Below are positions 22,086 through 35,954 of a DNA stretch of 64,000 bases, piece by piece (position 1 is the first letter of the stretch; each line of letters begins with the position of its first letter). The DNA is from Chaunax sp. Z400. Its lineage: Eukaryota > Chordata > Actinopteri > Lophiiformes > Chaunacidae. The stretch spans positions 6,181,501-6,245,500 of the forward strand of contig CM075201.1 in assembly GCA_037577475.1 (NCBI GenBank). Direction: 5' to 3'. The position numbers and the translations under genes were made by a program. Under the pieces are notes generated by a model. That model saw only the letters and a program-made list of their open reading frames with translations, did no database searches and was not told the DNA's origin.

Positions 22086-23795
22086 CTGACAACATTGAAA
22101 CAACTGAGCCCCCCCCCCCATCTAAAAGTGCCATCCTGTCTCAGAATTTAAAAAGGCTTGTGGCACATCTCAGTCAGAAAAACTCTGGACTAATGGGATA
22201 TTTGACTACTTGTTGTATTTTAATATCCAGATTTGATTGAAGCAGTGTGCTCGGTGCCGGTTACATCAATAACTACAACAATTAGCCGCCTGATGCTAAC
22301 CATGCAGTCTGTAAGTCTTTGGGATTGGGTCTGGTTTGAACGTAGCACGTTGGGTGTGTTTACATACAACACAGCTAACAGGAACAACACTTGGTAGAAT
22401 TAAAACCGACCAGTGTTCAGTCATGGCTCTGTGGTTTCCGGCACTAGTCCACTGGGACAGACTCTCCAGGTTGAGCTTATGGTGTGAATATTGGATGAGA
22501 AAGGTTCTAACATCTCTCAACAACCCCAGACTGTTTAAAACTAAATTAAACAACTTTAGCAATACAGTGTAGTGTGTACTGCAATACTGGAACAAATCAA
22601 TCAGTCTGTGTTTCTTAGTGCTTGTGCGACAGTTTTGCTTAGATGTAGTACAAGTGCAGGCCATAGTATTCAGTTACAACACATGCAGTGATTGATCGAT
22701 CAATCTGATCGGACCTTTTATGCGTGTGACACAAGGACGTTGGGTACCTTCTCAGGTTTTCACTCATAGCTTCTTAATATTGCCGAGCCACCTGTTGACC
22801 CCAGCTCTCAAAAACTGCAGAATATGCCAAAATCGTAGGTGCTTTTCCCGTCACCGTAGCTACGAGAGACCAAGCATCCGGCAGAGTGAGGACAGTCAGC
22901 GGTCTGGTCTGGGGGGTGGTTTGAAGCGAGGAGCTTTCTTTTGAAGATCCGACCTGATTTCGCTGATGACACAAGTTGGAGTCAAATCTTTTGCATTAAC
23001 ATCATGAACGTTTTTGCCAGTGTTACATAAAGGGAGCACGATGAAGCCAAGAATAAAAGGGAGGCGCTGTAGATGTGGATTAGCCGGGATAGAAGCAAGA
23101 CTTTTGTTTCATTTATGTGTTTGTTTGTTTTTAAGAGGGCGGGGCGGATGCACAGAATTTGCCGAAATGTACAGTGAATATTTGTACTGATCTTGTATTT
23201 GACGGCCTTTAATGCTGAAGTTCATCCTCTACCTGCTGTGTAGTGAGTCGGCGGCTCCACTGTTAACTGAATAGGTCCCATAGCGGTAGTGTTTTAGCTC
23301 CATCCATCATATTTAGCCTTACAAGAAGACCCTGATTAGTCTTAATACGTTGTTTACAGGATGTTTATCGACTGCATGCATACCAATGTTATACCCATGT
23401 TCGGCCTTATTTATGTTACTGTCATATTTCTGTGTGTCTAGGCTGACTCGTCTACAGTATTTGTAGATTGTTGAAGCAGTGGGAAGGAGCTGTCTGTATA
23501 TAATGAACAGTGTTGGGACTTGTGGTATATTTTCATACGACGTTCTGTCTTTCCTGACCTGCATTCATTGTTTTGAAACCAGTGTAAGATGTACATTTTT
23601 ATATATTCATGTTTTTATTACCCTTTTGAAGCTCATCTGTAAATATTTTTGTTTATATTGTTTTTCAGTGTTTTTTGTTTTTTTTGCATGTCCAGGCTTG
23701 TTGATGGAGGAACAGTATCTAAGGATGTAGAGCACTGAGGAGGATGCTTGACTTGAAATTGTGATGGTTTCTTTCAATATTGATCTTTTTACAAG

Positions 23796-23801
23796 AATAA
23801 A
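23796..23801 (+). terminator. tspoap1: tspoap1 poly(A) signal
   Basis: AATAAA followed about 30 bases later by a GT-rich stretch (GTCTGGAATATGTGTGGTG), the standard layout of a cleavage and polyadenylation site. Confidence 0.7.
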
Positions 23802-23892
23802 GTATGTATATTTTCACAGAAAGCACTGAGTCTGGAATATGTGTGGTGTTTCTGAAAAGCAGGAATTGGCACGAGATATTTTTTTAATCACA

Positions 23893-23898
23893 TTTATT
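23893..23898 (-). terminator. candidate poly(A) signal of the mir-142 transcript
   Basis: TTTATT on the + strand reads AATAAA on the - strand, about 200 bases downstream of the mir-142 hairpin. The signals of tspoap1 and this transcript are about 92 bp apart and convergent. No cleavage evidence is visible. Confidence 0.35.
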
Positions 23899-24096
23899 GC
23901 ATACATGATGGTGTCTTATTCTTTCAGGACAGTTGAAATTAGAAAGCGGAGGAAAGAGTTGCGAGCTTTGCTCAGTGCCACACACCGCCCATGTGAAGTG
24001 ACTGGAGCAACACTCTGGGTAATGCATGGCCTTGTGAGACAAAGCAGCTTCCTCTTTTGTGACTTCCTGCGCGGGCCTCTCCTCTCCCTGAAGCCA

Positions 24097-24184
24097 ACAG
24101 TACACTCATCCATAAAGTAGGAAACACTACACTGTGGCAAGGAGTTTAGTAGTGCTTTCTACTTTATGGATGACTGCACTGTAC
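24097..24184 (-). ncRNA. mir142: mir-142 microRNA precursor
   Basis: Read on the - strand, an 88-nt hairpin carries a 5p arm beginning CATAAAGTAGAAAGCACTAC (24168-24148) and a 3p arm beginning TGTAGTGTTTCCTACTTTAT (24131-24109). These match the mature miR-142-5p and miR-142-3p known across vertebrates. The arms pair almost completely, and the precursor flanks GTGCAGTC and GAGTGTACTG are also those of miR-142. miR-142 is a haematopoietic microRNA; its host is normally a short non-coding pri-miRNA. In mammals it also sits beside TSPOAP1. Teleosts can have two mir-142 copies, so which paralogue this is cannot be told here. Confidence 0.97.
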
Positions 24185-25023
24185 ATCCACTGCTCCTCTT
24201 CCGTCTTCTTCTCTCCTCTTCTGCACCTGTGCTCGTGTCTGCAGCTGCACGCACACACACACCCCCCCCCCCCCCACACCCAGACACACTTTTACCCCAA
24301 ACTGAAACACCGCCAACGTTCGAACAGCCTTCGCATTTGTCAAAACAGAAAATGCACACTTCCCGATTTGACTTGAAACATTTACATACATAGTTTTACA
24401 GACAGTTCATCCAATGTAAGTGAGGCCAAGACGAAAGTCACCCATAGGACCCCACCTGTTTGCCTCAAACTGTGCCTTAGAGCAGCTTTTGTGGCAAAAG
24501 GCAAAACTAAACCGCTTGAGGAAGCGCTATCTTGAGGCAGCCATTTTGGCAGGCATGAGTAAGCTTTTCTGTCTGAGCTTCATTCTGGAGACATGTAGTC
24601 CAATCATGCATACATCATCAGATCATTGGACTTTTGGCAACAATTTGGCACAAATGAAAAGACTCAGTAGATGAATTGGAAAACAAATACGTGACAGTAA
24701 CAAAAGATTCAGTCATAAGAAGAATATTCTTTAATCAAAGCAGAGGCCACTTGACCAGAGGTTAGAATTAATGTCGTTATAGTTGTAATTCAGGTTTATC
24801 AATCATTATAAGACAGAAAAAAAGCATTTTTATCATCGTCACAAATAATGCAGGTAATAAATAGACATCTTGGTCCGTCGTACTTTACCTCAACCTTCTT
24901 TAGTTTGCTCTAGTTTGAAGTGACGAGTGTCCGGCAGCCTCACAGGTGTCTTCTGTCTCCAAAGAGTGGATGAAGAAGAAGAAGAAGTTGTCTCCTTTTG
25001 AACCCTCTGAAACCACGTGATGT

Positions 25024-25035
25024 AACCACAGGAAG
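25024..25035 (+). promoter_or_regulatory. RUNX-ETS composite motif upstream of mir-142
   Basis: AACCACAGGAAG joins a RUNX site (AACCACA) to an ETS/PU.1 core (AGGAAG). A further ETS-like core (CTTCCG) lies at about 25067, and CACGTG with AAACCACG just before at about 25011. The cluster lies about 850 bp 5' of the hairpin in mir-142 orientation. RUNX and PU.1 drive many haematopoietic promoters, so a pri-mir-142 promoter or enhancer is inferred. Confidence 0.35.
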
Positions 25036-26726
25036 AGGTCTAACAGTCACAGTCGCTCTCCTCCTCTTCCGTCATAACTCTGCCTTCTGCAGACGCTTTT
25101 CTAAAACGCTGACTGCACTGAAGAAGATTCACAATGACACAAACCATATGGGAAACAAATAATGTCAACATTTGATACACACATTAAAAAAAAATCTCAC
25201 ATTTCCTTTTTTATAATTTGACTCTTCTCATCAAGCTCTTTTAAAGGTGAAGCTCAGTTTTTCCATGTTTAGCATTCCATCTGTGCTGCAAGCCATCAGA
25301 AGACTGTGAACTGTAACTTCATTTTATTAGTAGTTCCACCACTTATGTGTGCAATATGCATATCAAGTATACATCAGATCATAAGTGCTCTGAGCATTCC
25401 TGTTCATATTTGTACATAAATGACTGTTTAGATGACAAAGAAACAATATCTGATTCATTGAAATGGCTCCTGAGATGATTGTTTTCACTGATAATCTGGC
25501 TTTGTGCAAAAGTAGCAAAGTCTTCCAAGTATATTTATTGTTAGATGAGTTGATCATGAGTGGTTTGATTGAGGAAATGAGCCACCAGCTCAAATAGAAA
25601 CCATTTAAGCAAAAATCTGTGGTAAAACTCCAAATTCCACGAGTTAAAGTACACTCACATTCTCATTTGTACTTCCAAAGGGTTGCTGGTGGCTGTAATT
25701 GTTCCATGTAAGTGATGGAAGACAAAATAATCCACAGATGGTTACAGTGGACACATACACATATGAGCATGTGAGAAATCTTTTTGAATGTGGTCTTATC
25801 CTTTAAGGTGAAAGTCACACAATTTAACTGTAGTTTTCTTGTCCAAAAACACTTGATTGCATGTCGGAGTGACATGTTCGTCACTACGATGACTGCTGCT
25901 ACCTTTCTGCAGCGTTTTTAAAGTGAAAGCTGCTGGTTTCAATTCCTCGTAAATATCCAACCGTAACTGTGTGGTTTCTTTTAATGCTATAGCATCTGGT
26001 CATAGGAGACCATGGATGAGTGTGTGTACAATATAAATGAAGCCTTTATAACCCTAGAAAATAATATGTTAAATTGGAAACCTGTGTTTTTCACTTTAAG
26101 GCAACATTATTTTTTTGCTCCTCTGCAATCTAATCTAGGTCACCAAAAAGTCTTTGCGATGAAGCTCTAGTATTTTTTTATTATGTAATTATTATTGTTT
26201 TGCAAAGAGGCTGCTCACATATACTTATTTAAGTAGAGACTCATACGTTTAACTTTATACCATCATTATAATGTGTGTTATAATTTTTTTTATCCTCTAA
26301 ATGCTAAATTGGAGGTGAGGGGTTAAGGTGTTACTTCAATAAAATATGATTTTCTCTTCCTTTGTATTATTTTCAGTCCTCACACCAGATCCGTCTCATG
26401 AATACTGGTCTAATAAGGCCTGTATCTATGAAGTAGTGTAACCTTCAATGTGTGTAAGACAAACATTCATCAGTGGTAAAACAAGTACAAAGGTCATTTA
26501 CTTGAGTTAAAGTTCCAATACAACAATGTAGAAATACATGCATCAAAAAATACTGCTCATGAAAATGAAGTATCATCAGCAAAATGCAATAAAGTAAAAG
26601 TGTCTGGTTTAAGTTCTATATTATTAGATATCACATAATTAGATTAACACTACTTCACCAAAGACGAAGAGGTGCAGTTATGAGTTTAAGCTGCACTTTT
26701 ATTTATACATAACTATTTAGTTTAAT

Positions 26727-26850
26727 CTAATGGTTCCCAACCTATAGGTCGACCCACCACCAGTGGGTCACCAGATAAATCTGAGAGATGATAATGAGAG
26801 GGAAAGAAGAAGAAAAAAAGATCTGCAACACAAATTCCAATTAATGTTTT
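26727..26850. repeat. hAT-type MITE fragment (probable)
   Basis: The sequence GGTTCCCAACCTATAGGTCG followed by ACCCACCACCAGTGGGTCACC resembles the widespread vertebrate 'tggttcccaacc..gggtcg' terminal sequence of hAT-derived MITEs. Only one end is recognisable. Confidence 0.4.
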
Positions 26851-28443
26851 GGAACTTTTGACGTCTTTTTTGCTTTGTTTTCTGAAATATTTATATCATT
26901 TAGCCTCATTAGGAACTGAATCGTTATGTAAATGAAACCTCATTAGTTTAGATGCTATGCAATGCTAATAATTCATACACATCTGAAATGTGAGATCTAG
27001 AGGTTCCAAAGCTAAACCATCTTGTCTTTAACTGATAACTAAGCTCAAATACAGCTACAGTGGAGTAAAAAGTACAAGATAATACCCTGAAATGTAGAGG
27101 AGTATTTGCAATTAAAGGAAACAAGTAAAAATGACATCATAATTGTCCTTAAGGTGGTGGTCATAAATTCCCGTGGCATGTCCTCCTGTTGGGAGTTAAT
27201 GTAGGTTAATGGCTGAGAGATAAAGAGCAGACATCAGTCTGACATCCATATCCACCACAGAACATAAATGTCTGTGTGTCCACTACACGACAAAGACACG
27301 ACATAAAAGGTGACACAGATACACTTTTCGTAAAAGTTCAGTTTTCAGGACAGTGAAGGCGTCAGCCGGCGGCTGAACATGTGCCTCAGTAAGCCTGAAC
27401 AGACGCCTGCTGTTTGAGGATTCCAGCTACTATTATTATTTATTCCTATTAATCTCAAGGGTCACTCATGAAGCTCCAAATAAAACATCCACAATGAAGA
27501 CTTGTTGAAAATACCCAACATATGGCCTCTTCCAAAGCCACATCCAGTCTGCTGACCCCTGCCCCGCATTTTACTAATCCCTGCTCTCTTCACCTGAACT
27601 GAGTCACCGGCCTCCAGTGAAGTGCTGCAGCTTCCTCAGGCAGGCAACCACCACTATCTGTAAATGTGCCAATGGGAAAGTGATCCTCACTCCCCGTGTG
27701 AACAGCGTACTAAAGCCGGGACATTCCTGAGCACCCGCTGCCTCTGGTGATAGACCTTATCTGGGCCGGCAGCCATTTCCCCTCCCTGTCTGCGCTCTCC
27801 AAGCTCCTCCTGGGCCTGAGCTTAGATCCCATCCAGCTCTGTGAGCTCCACAGAGGCCTGAGCTGCTCTAAACTGGTTTTTGCAGAGCAGCAGGCGAAGC
27901 AGATTTACTCAAGATCATTATATAAGTCCAACTATGTGGTACTTGTACTTTAGCTGAACATTTCCATTTCATACTATGTTATATTTCTTCTCCATGACAT
28001 TTCATGGGGAAATCCATCTCCACTACATATTGCACTACAAGCAGATGACAGCTTTCATTACAGATTTACTCAAATTAAATAACAATTATCTTATTGTTAA
28101 AGTCTCAACCTGTGGCTTCCAACTTTTTTTGGCTTGTGAAATCGTTTCCTCTTAACTTCTCTCATGGTTTCATTCATCATCTCTGGAGTCCAGGTTCCTT
28201 TTGGTCAACTGTCTGTTGATGCGTTCTTTTGTGTCTTTGTTTTGCATCTTTTAAACTGTCCACTCCTGTTCTTCAAGCACAAACCCAGCTATAAATCTGA
28301 CTTTTCTTTGTCAATTTAATAAAGAATAAAGCTGCCAGGAACAGATAAAACGAGAAAGATGTAAAAATCTCCATGTTGTTAGTGATAATCACTCGTATTA
28401 TTATTATTATAGAATGATTTCACTTTTAGAAGAATTAGTTTCA

Positions 28444-28625
28444 GGGGCACAGATAGCACAGTGGTTAGAGCTCGCACCCCATGTACCGAGGCGATAGTCC
28501 TCTAGAGGTCGGCGTGGGTTCGATTCTGACCTGTGGCCATTTGCTGCATGTCGTTTCCTCATTTCCTGTCACCTTTTCGGGCTGTCCTATCAATAAAGGC
28601 AAAAAAATGGCCTAAGAAATAAAAT
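28444..28625 (+). mobile_element. tRNA-derived SINE, copy 1
   Basis: The 5' part has a polymerase III A box (TAGCACAGTGGTTAGAGC) and a B box (GGTTCGATTC). A tRNA-unrelated body with TTGCTGCATGTCGTTTCCTC follows, then an A-rich tail at about 28600-28640. A copy of the same family lies on the - strand at 49019-49165. Confidence 0.85.
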
Positions 28626-28639
28626 AATAATAAAAAAAA

Positions 28640-31600
28640 GAAAAATTATTTTTATTTACATGTGAAGTGATTTTATCATGACTTGTTCAGGGTCTATGTC
28701 TACCTGTTAATCACTGAGCTTATCGTTGTTTTTGAAATGTCAAAAACCTTTGTTAAGGTCTACAGACACAAATAAGCATTATGAACTGTTTATTAGCTGG
28801 TCTTTATATAAATAAAGTGATGTCACTATAAATAAAACACAATGAATTCACAGATGAAGACTCCAGTTAACAACTATTAGTGAAATTATGCACTAAATCA
28901 CAAAAGAGATCTGGAATAATGAGTATAAATTTGTGTATCAGAACTTTTTTTGATTCTCTCCTCTCCCGTCAATCAGCTCCTGACCCCTCAGAATGTATCT
29001 GGTGATCCTTTGACTGTACATGAAGTGGTAAAAACTAGCTCCACGTTGAGCAGCTGCAGCTTAAGGGAGTGTCTGCACTACGTTCCTCTCATACAAGCTG
29101 ACACTGAGGGAGGAATTGAAATCCTTCAGTTGTGCGGAGCTGCTCTCGGTTCTGTAGCTGCTTTCTCATCTGCAAAAGAGAGGAAGTTTTGTCAGCCTTA
29201 TGAAACACACTCCGACACACACAGCAGTGTGAGTGTGTGGCCTTCTGTTGATACAGTTCATCCTCCACTTAAAATTCACTGCTTCCCTTATCTCCACGTT
29301 AACCCTGTCAGACAGAGCTAATACCTAACCTGAGGTGAAGACACCTGCAGAGCTCACCAAGCAGCACCATAAACCTTAAGTTAACACCTCATCTCATACA
29401 TTCCCTTCAGCCTCGACATATCCAAATAAGGGCAAAAGCCACCGCTGTGAGCACCAATGAGGATGTGACAGACAGGCCTATGTGTCCCAATGAGGGCGTG
29501 CTTGGCCTCCCTTCAGATGCTGCTACAACGCTCCATATGTAGAGGAGGGTGCATGGGCAGGGCTGCGGGGCTTCCTGACTACGCCTGTGGTCGTCTTGCA
29601 GCATTGGGCCCAGTTCTCGGTTTCGTTTTTAGTTTGCAGCCCTCGAGAAATGACTTCACCCACATGTGGTGTGATGAGAGAGGTTCAAATCGCACGGAAG
29701 AAGAAAAAAAGAAGGTGAAAAGGCTATTTTTATGTGGAATTGTCTTATTTCACATGGCAGGAAAGGGGGTAAAGCTGAACAATGAGCTGATGCTGGACTC
29801 GTGGAGACATGCAACTCAGTTCTGCACTGACACATGGAGGCGTACAGACTGACTCTTGTGGTTTGTCTATCATTTGCCTCCAAACTGTCTCTAACCACTG
29901 TAGGTAGATTCACAGTTTAAAAAGTCTCTGCTCCACTTCTGATGGAAAGTATGAGACATATTCAACATTACGCATATTTTAATTTAATTGATTTGTTTGT
30001 TTGTTCTTCTAACTTTTAAAATCGCTGACTTCCAGGCACCTTGCAGATATGTTGGGTATCACATTGATAGTGTTTCTTTGGCCGGTCGGTTACCTTCTAT
30101 TGAGGCGAGAATCATTTAATATGTTAAAAAAATACAACTACTGTCTCTCAGCAGGATGAACTTTATGTGGCTGCACAGGCTTGAATATGTTTATATCCAT
30201 GTTGTTGACAGGTTATCCCAGCATGCATTGGTCAGAATCTGGAAAAATAATGTAGAGTTATTGTTTCAGGATAAACAACCACCGACGCTTCCTTTTCTTA
30301 TGTGTCTCTTTCTACCTGAAGTGACTGTTGCCTGTGTCGTGTGAGAAACCTGCTCACAGAGACACTGAACTAAGCAGATTCAGAACATGTCCTTTTACCA
30401 CAACATTCATGATCCTACAAATAAACTTTATTGATACAGCGTTTCTAAACAAGCCTATGAGGTGCCTTGCATGGGCAAACAGAGATTAGTTAGTTTGGAT
30501 GGTGAAATGTGGTTCAGCATTACTATGCATTATGCATTACTACAGCATTACTACCCAACTTTATTTACAAGATTTCCATGACACAAATGAGATCAAATTT
30601 GAGTCATAACTTTGCCTCTTTATCCAAGCTGCTTTCCTAAAATTCATGCACCTGTTATCATCACTGTTGTTGAGTAATAAAGCATCAGTGATCTGTTGAA
30701 AGACATTGTTTCCAGTGCAAACTACTATATGTCTTCACATGCTGTTACAACAGGCCTCTAGTGGAAACCTGGTCACAGTGTTGCGGCTTTCAGCGGAACA
30801 TGTCACAAATCTATATGTGCTACTTCTGCACATCCTGCAGCTCAAGATACCTTATGTAAGAATTATTGTTGGCAGACAATAGCAAGAGGAAAAACTGTTT
30901 GTATCAAACACTTCATACGTCTCTTGAGCATGATCTTGTTACAGTATAGTTGTATCTCTCGTTGCAGACATAAGATCTTTCTCCTATATTTACATGCATA
31001 GCCCATTGTACTCTGTACAGAAAAGTAAAGTGAGACGTGCTGCTACATACATGAAACTGGGACAGCTTTCCTGTATATCATTTTACTGAAACCTTTTCCT
31101 TTTAGGGCTGTTTTCACTGCGTTATGTTATTGAATTTAAACTTCCTGCTGATAATAAATGTTGCCATTAATTTTTAAGGTGGCAACTTCTTGCCACCCTT
31201 ATCTGTAATTCATAAGGTAGTCCTTTGAATCTGATCCAGGTTAGAATGATAACTGAGCAGTGTGTATTTTATATTCTGCTCTCTGTCAGTTAGTAGAAGT
31301 ATGATGAAGGATCATAAAACCATCTCTTCACTAAACCATAACCTCATTTTGTTTCACTATCCATGCCTTTGCAACAAAATATCAGCATCAAGGTGTCCCT
31401 ACAATGAAGCTCTGATCCAATAAGAACATACTGTGCTCTCTTACAGAGATTAAAAGAGTGCTCAATGTGCACGGCCCAAATCCATCAGGTTAGTGATATT
31501 ACACAATGTATATACCCTCTCGCAATAAGCAAAATAACAGTAATACTGTATAAGTCAACAATAGAGTGCTGCAGCTGCTTAATACAGACAGCAGCACAGG

Positions 31601-32170
31601 GTGGCAATCAGCACACCTGAGATGTTCTCACAGGTTATTGTACAATGAAACAGCAACAGCAGGGAATAAAACTGAGAAGTACTTCAAATTTAACTGTATA
31701 ACCTATTTACAACACTCAGTAGTTGAGAATCATTCTCCTAGCTTTACACCAAGTTTGGTTTTTGTTCCCCCCCCCCATCTGGCAGTGTTTGGTACTGCAT
31801 ATACTTCAACTACTCGGTAAAGGCGCAGCCCTGTGGCCTAAATACATAATTACAGGGATGTTTTATGAGCGTTTGTTCAAAGCAAAAGTGATTTGGTTCC
31901 TCTCTCTTGTTTTTGAGAACAGTTACAGTTGTAAAAGACTTTGGTGAGGGATTGAACATGATTATGTGGTGATACATGAGGATGTGGGCCAACATTAACA
32001 TTAATGCTAACATCAACATGCTAACATGTGCATGTTTACCATTTTCACTCGTTAAGTTCAGCGTCTCAGCATGCAAACATTTTGTCAATTGCTCTAAACA
32101 CAAAGTATTATTGTGCCTGATGCGTCTGCAGCATAGAAATCAAAATTAAACTGTACTTTTACAACAAATA
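28640..32170. other. intergenic region before supt4h1
   Basis: A 3.5-kb stretch with only short, unrelated open frames and no clear splice-compatible coding segments. Nothing else is recognised. Confidence 0.5.
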
Positions 32171-32176
32171 CTCACA

Positions 32177-32182
32177 TTTATT
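32177..32182 (-). terminator. supt4h1: supt4h1 poly(A) signal
   Basis: TTTATT on the + strand (AATAAA on the - strand) lies about 213 bases after the supt4h1 stop codon, a typical 3' UTR distance. Confidence 0.6.
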
Positions 32183-32394
32183 GTGAAACAGAACTTTAAT
32201 TTTTTTTCATAACAAATAAAAAATCACAACAAAAGATGAAAATTGAACAGTAGGATGGCAGCTCCGTATGACGTCAAAGGAATTATTAAATTTAGTCCCG
32301 CTGTTGTTACTTGTCCCTGGATGTGGTGCTGTAGTAAGATACCGCTCTGGTGGGACAAATCAGACGATGTAAACTGGAAGCAGTCAGGTTTAAG

Positions 32395-33562
<1,168 letters not shown>

Positions 33563-33609
33563 CTACCTCAAAAATATAACAATATCAAAAGGATTTATGT
33601 TTTGATTAT

Positions 33610-34480
33610 GTTCCCGTCGCAGGGTAATTACGTCACTTCTTCTGCTTCGTCGTCTTCTTCTTGTGTTTTATGGCGGCAGGAAAACAGGTTGTACGTGCAT
33701 ACCGCATACCGCATTCCGCCACCTTCTGAAATGGAGTGTAGATCGGAATGGTCATGGTGCTATATAAACCCTACATTTTACTGATCAATTTCGTCTTTTC
33801 TAAATATCTAAATAAAGCCCTGTGACCCACATGCCCTGAATTCAACTGCAGTAAATGTCTGAGATCCAGTGTGATGTGTTCAGTCTCCAGAATGAGAATC
33901 TACACAACACTTTCCAGTCTTTTTCTAAGAATTTCCTTTTGCTGATGGTGTTGTGGACAATGAATAATGGCATGTTCTATAGTTTCCTGTAAATTAAAGT
34001 AAATACATAGACCTGTTGCATGTTTGCCAATGACTTTGAGAGTTCTGTTAAGACCAGTATGGCCAAACCTCATTCTTGAAATAATATCTTATTCCTTTTT
34101 TACTTCTGCTGGTTTCTCTCATTTCTCCCACTTTCCTTTGAATACTGTAGTACTGTCACCCTTTACTTTACCTGTCCCATTCCCTGTGCCATTTCATTTT
34201 CATTTCAGTTTTCACTATGTTTTTAACTTCAGCTTTACTATAATTTACCATCATGTTGATCTCTACTTTTTTAGTTGCTTCTTTTGTGTAATTGTCAGCC
34301 AGTTCGTTCCCCTCTGATCCTATGTGTGCTGGAGTCCAGACATATTTAACTGTTGTTCTGGCTTTCTTGAATCTGAGGATGCTATGAAATATTTCCATGA
34401 TGATGTCCTGCCTTGCTTCTAAATGTATGTTCATGATTAATTGTGTCACTAAATGTGACAACCCAATAAAAGAGCACACA
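33610..34480 (-). mobile_element. non-LTR retrotransposon (LINE) 3' fragment
   Basis: On the - strand, an open segment at 34479-34168 reads TTVKYVWTPAHIGSEGNELA followed by DNYTKEATKK, the C-terminal signature of a retrotransposon RNase H domain (WxPAHxGxxGNExAD). Downstream in the same direction is RMRFGHTGLNRTLKVIG and then ETIEHAIIHCPQH, the Cys/His-containing tail seen after RNase H in I-clade-like LINEs. Frames are broken and the 5' part is missing. The 3' end reaches close to the supt4h1 first exon. Confidence 0.8.
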
Positions 34481-34489
34481 TGTAGTGCA

Positions 34490-35940
34490 CCTGTATAAAA
34501 ATAGTTTCATCTCAAAAATATTTATTCTTTTGAATAAAATATTAAGGATGCATTATGCTTCAAATGTTTTGTATAGTCTCAAATTTGATAATTGTCCCAC
34601 TATGTCCAGAAACATCTAACAAATATAATTAACAGGAATTGTTATTTATTTGATCCCCTATGGGATCAGACCAGTGAAAACGTTTTCAGTACACTAATAT
34701 AATAAAAGACGTTGAAATACAGAAGCAAAGGCGTATCAAGATGTGTGTGTGTGTGATGTGTGTGTTTAAGGATTAGTAACAAAAATCTGTTATTTCAACT
34801 TCATTACCATTTAATTATGATAATATTCATTTTTTTCATTTTACCTTTCTGGTTTTTGACTGCATTTATTTGACATTAACTGGTCTTACATGATCTCTTT
34901 TATTTTATACAGCATTTTAACTATTCTTCACATGAATACTATAGTAACATGTTGATATATCATTTATCACTACAAATAAGGCACTCTTTTGTATACTTAT
35001 TTTTTATTGTTTAAAATGTGGTTTACCTTGCAACTGTTACAAAAAACCCACACACAAACAAACAAACAAACACATACACAAACACACACACACACAAACA
35101 TTTTGCACTCTTCAAATTGACATCTTGGGAAATCTTGTGAGTATAAGGGTGAAAAGAAATAGCCAAATCATAAAGCTGCTGTAAATCCATGTGGCTCTCA
35201 TTCATTTTATTCATGGTTTTATATATTTCTGTGAAGGACAGAGTCAGGTTATTATTGTGTTTCCATACAGTTCAGCACCATCATCCAAATGCATTTAAAA
35301 TTAAATGATGGGCAGGTTACTCTAGTGCATTTTTGCAGCAGTAGACTAATTCGCAAGTTCAGTGTCTACAAAGATACAGTTCTTTGTGACGGGTTAAATG
35401 ATATATTATTATACATATTATATTATCATTATGATGTATTATTTTTCTCTATTTTGGGCTATATTATACTCCACATTTCCAAGTTAAATATTGTAGCCTA
35501 CTGTTTTACTTGATTGCCCTTGTTGACAACAATTATGCTACTTTACGAGAAAAAGACATGAAAATATCTTATTTTTGTTTTTCCATATAAAACATCTTGT
35601 ACTTGGAAATGCACGAAATATCAGCTTGAGCAGCAACCATGCTGTAACATTATGTGCCAAACATTTAATGTAGCCTGGGCTACATAATGGAAGAAACGCA
35701 TTTAAGTGAATTCTGCACAAGAACTACTTTTATTTCTGATAAACTACTTGTGTATCTTTTAAGAAACATACTGAATGCAGAATTAGAAGGTGTCCTCGAG
35801 CATTACTTTGGATTATCTTGTGCTCACAGAAACATTATCTTATTCTCACAAGATAATTATAAGATAATAATTTGTGCGCACAAGATAATAATTTGTGCAC
35901 AAGATTTTTAAAAAACAACCTTTACGGAACTTTAGGGGCT
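34490..35940. other. intergenic AT-rich region
   Basis: It contains a short (TG)n near 34743, a (CA)n-rich tract at about 35045-35100, and two direct copies of AAGATAATAATTTGTGC (35861-35877, 35882-35898). No gene was recognised. Confidence 0.5.
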
Positions 35941-35954
35941 CCATAGGATTACAA

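Larger units (their letters stand above)
20642..23820 (+). other. tspoap1: tspoap1 3' UTR
   Basis: From the stop to a canonical AATAAA at 23796-23801, with no better signal seen closer. The roughly 3.2-kb UTR carries a TA-rich tract and palindrome at 21412-21535 and a MITE-like repeat at 21769-22085. Its full length is an inference from the poly(A) signal; earlier cleavage is possible. Confidence 0.6.
24190..28440. other. intergenic: mir-142 upstream region
   Basis: I see no recognised protein-coding gene. Contents are a C-rich run at about 24250-24285, the motif cluster near 25020, a possible splice-like open segment at 25040-25117 on the - strand (see findings), and a MITE-like fragment near 26727. 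The rest is AT-rich. Confidence 0.5.

Noticed and set aside
29490..29852. 120-codon open frame between mir-142 and supt4h1
   Set aside because: No family resemblance, and a competing antisense open frame over part of it. No splice or promoter support.
34168..34479. 103-codon - strand open frame as a host RNase H gene
   Set aside because: The WTPAHIGSEGNELAD motif and the downstream Cys/His tail are those of LINE retrotransposons, and the frame is truncated.
35861..35898. CRISPR-like direct repeats
   Set aside because: Only two copies with a tiny spacer in vertebrate DNA; CRISPR arrays are prokaryotic.
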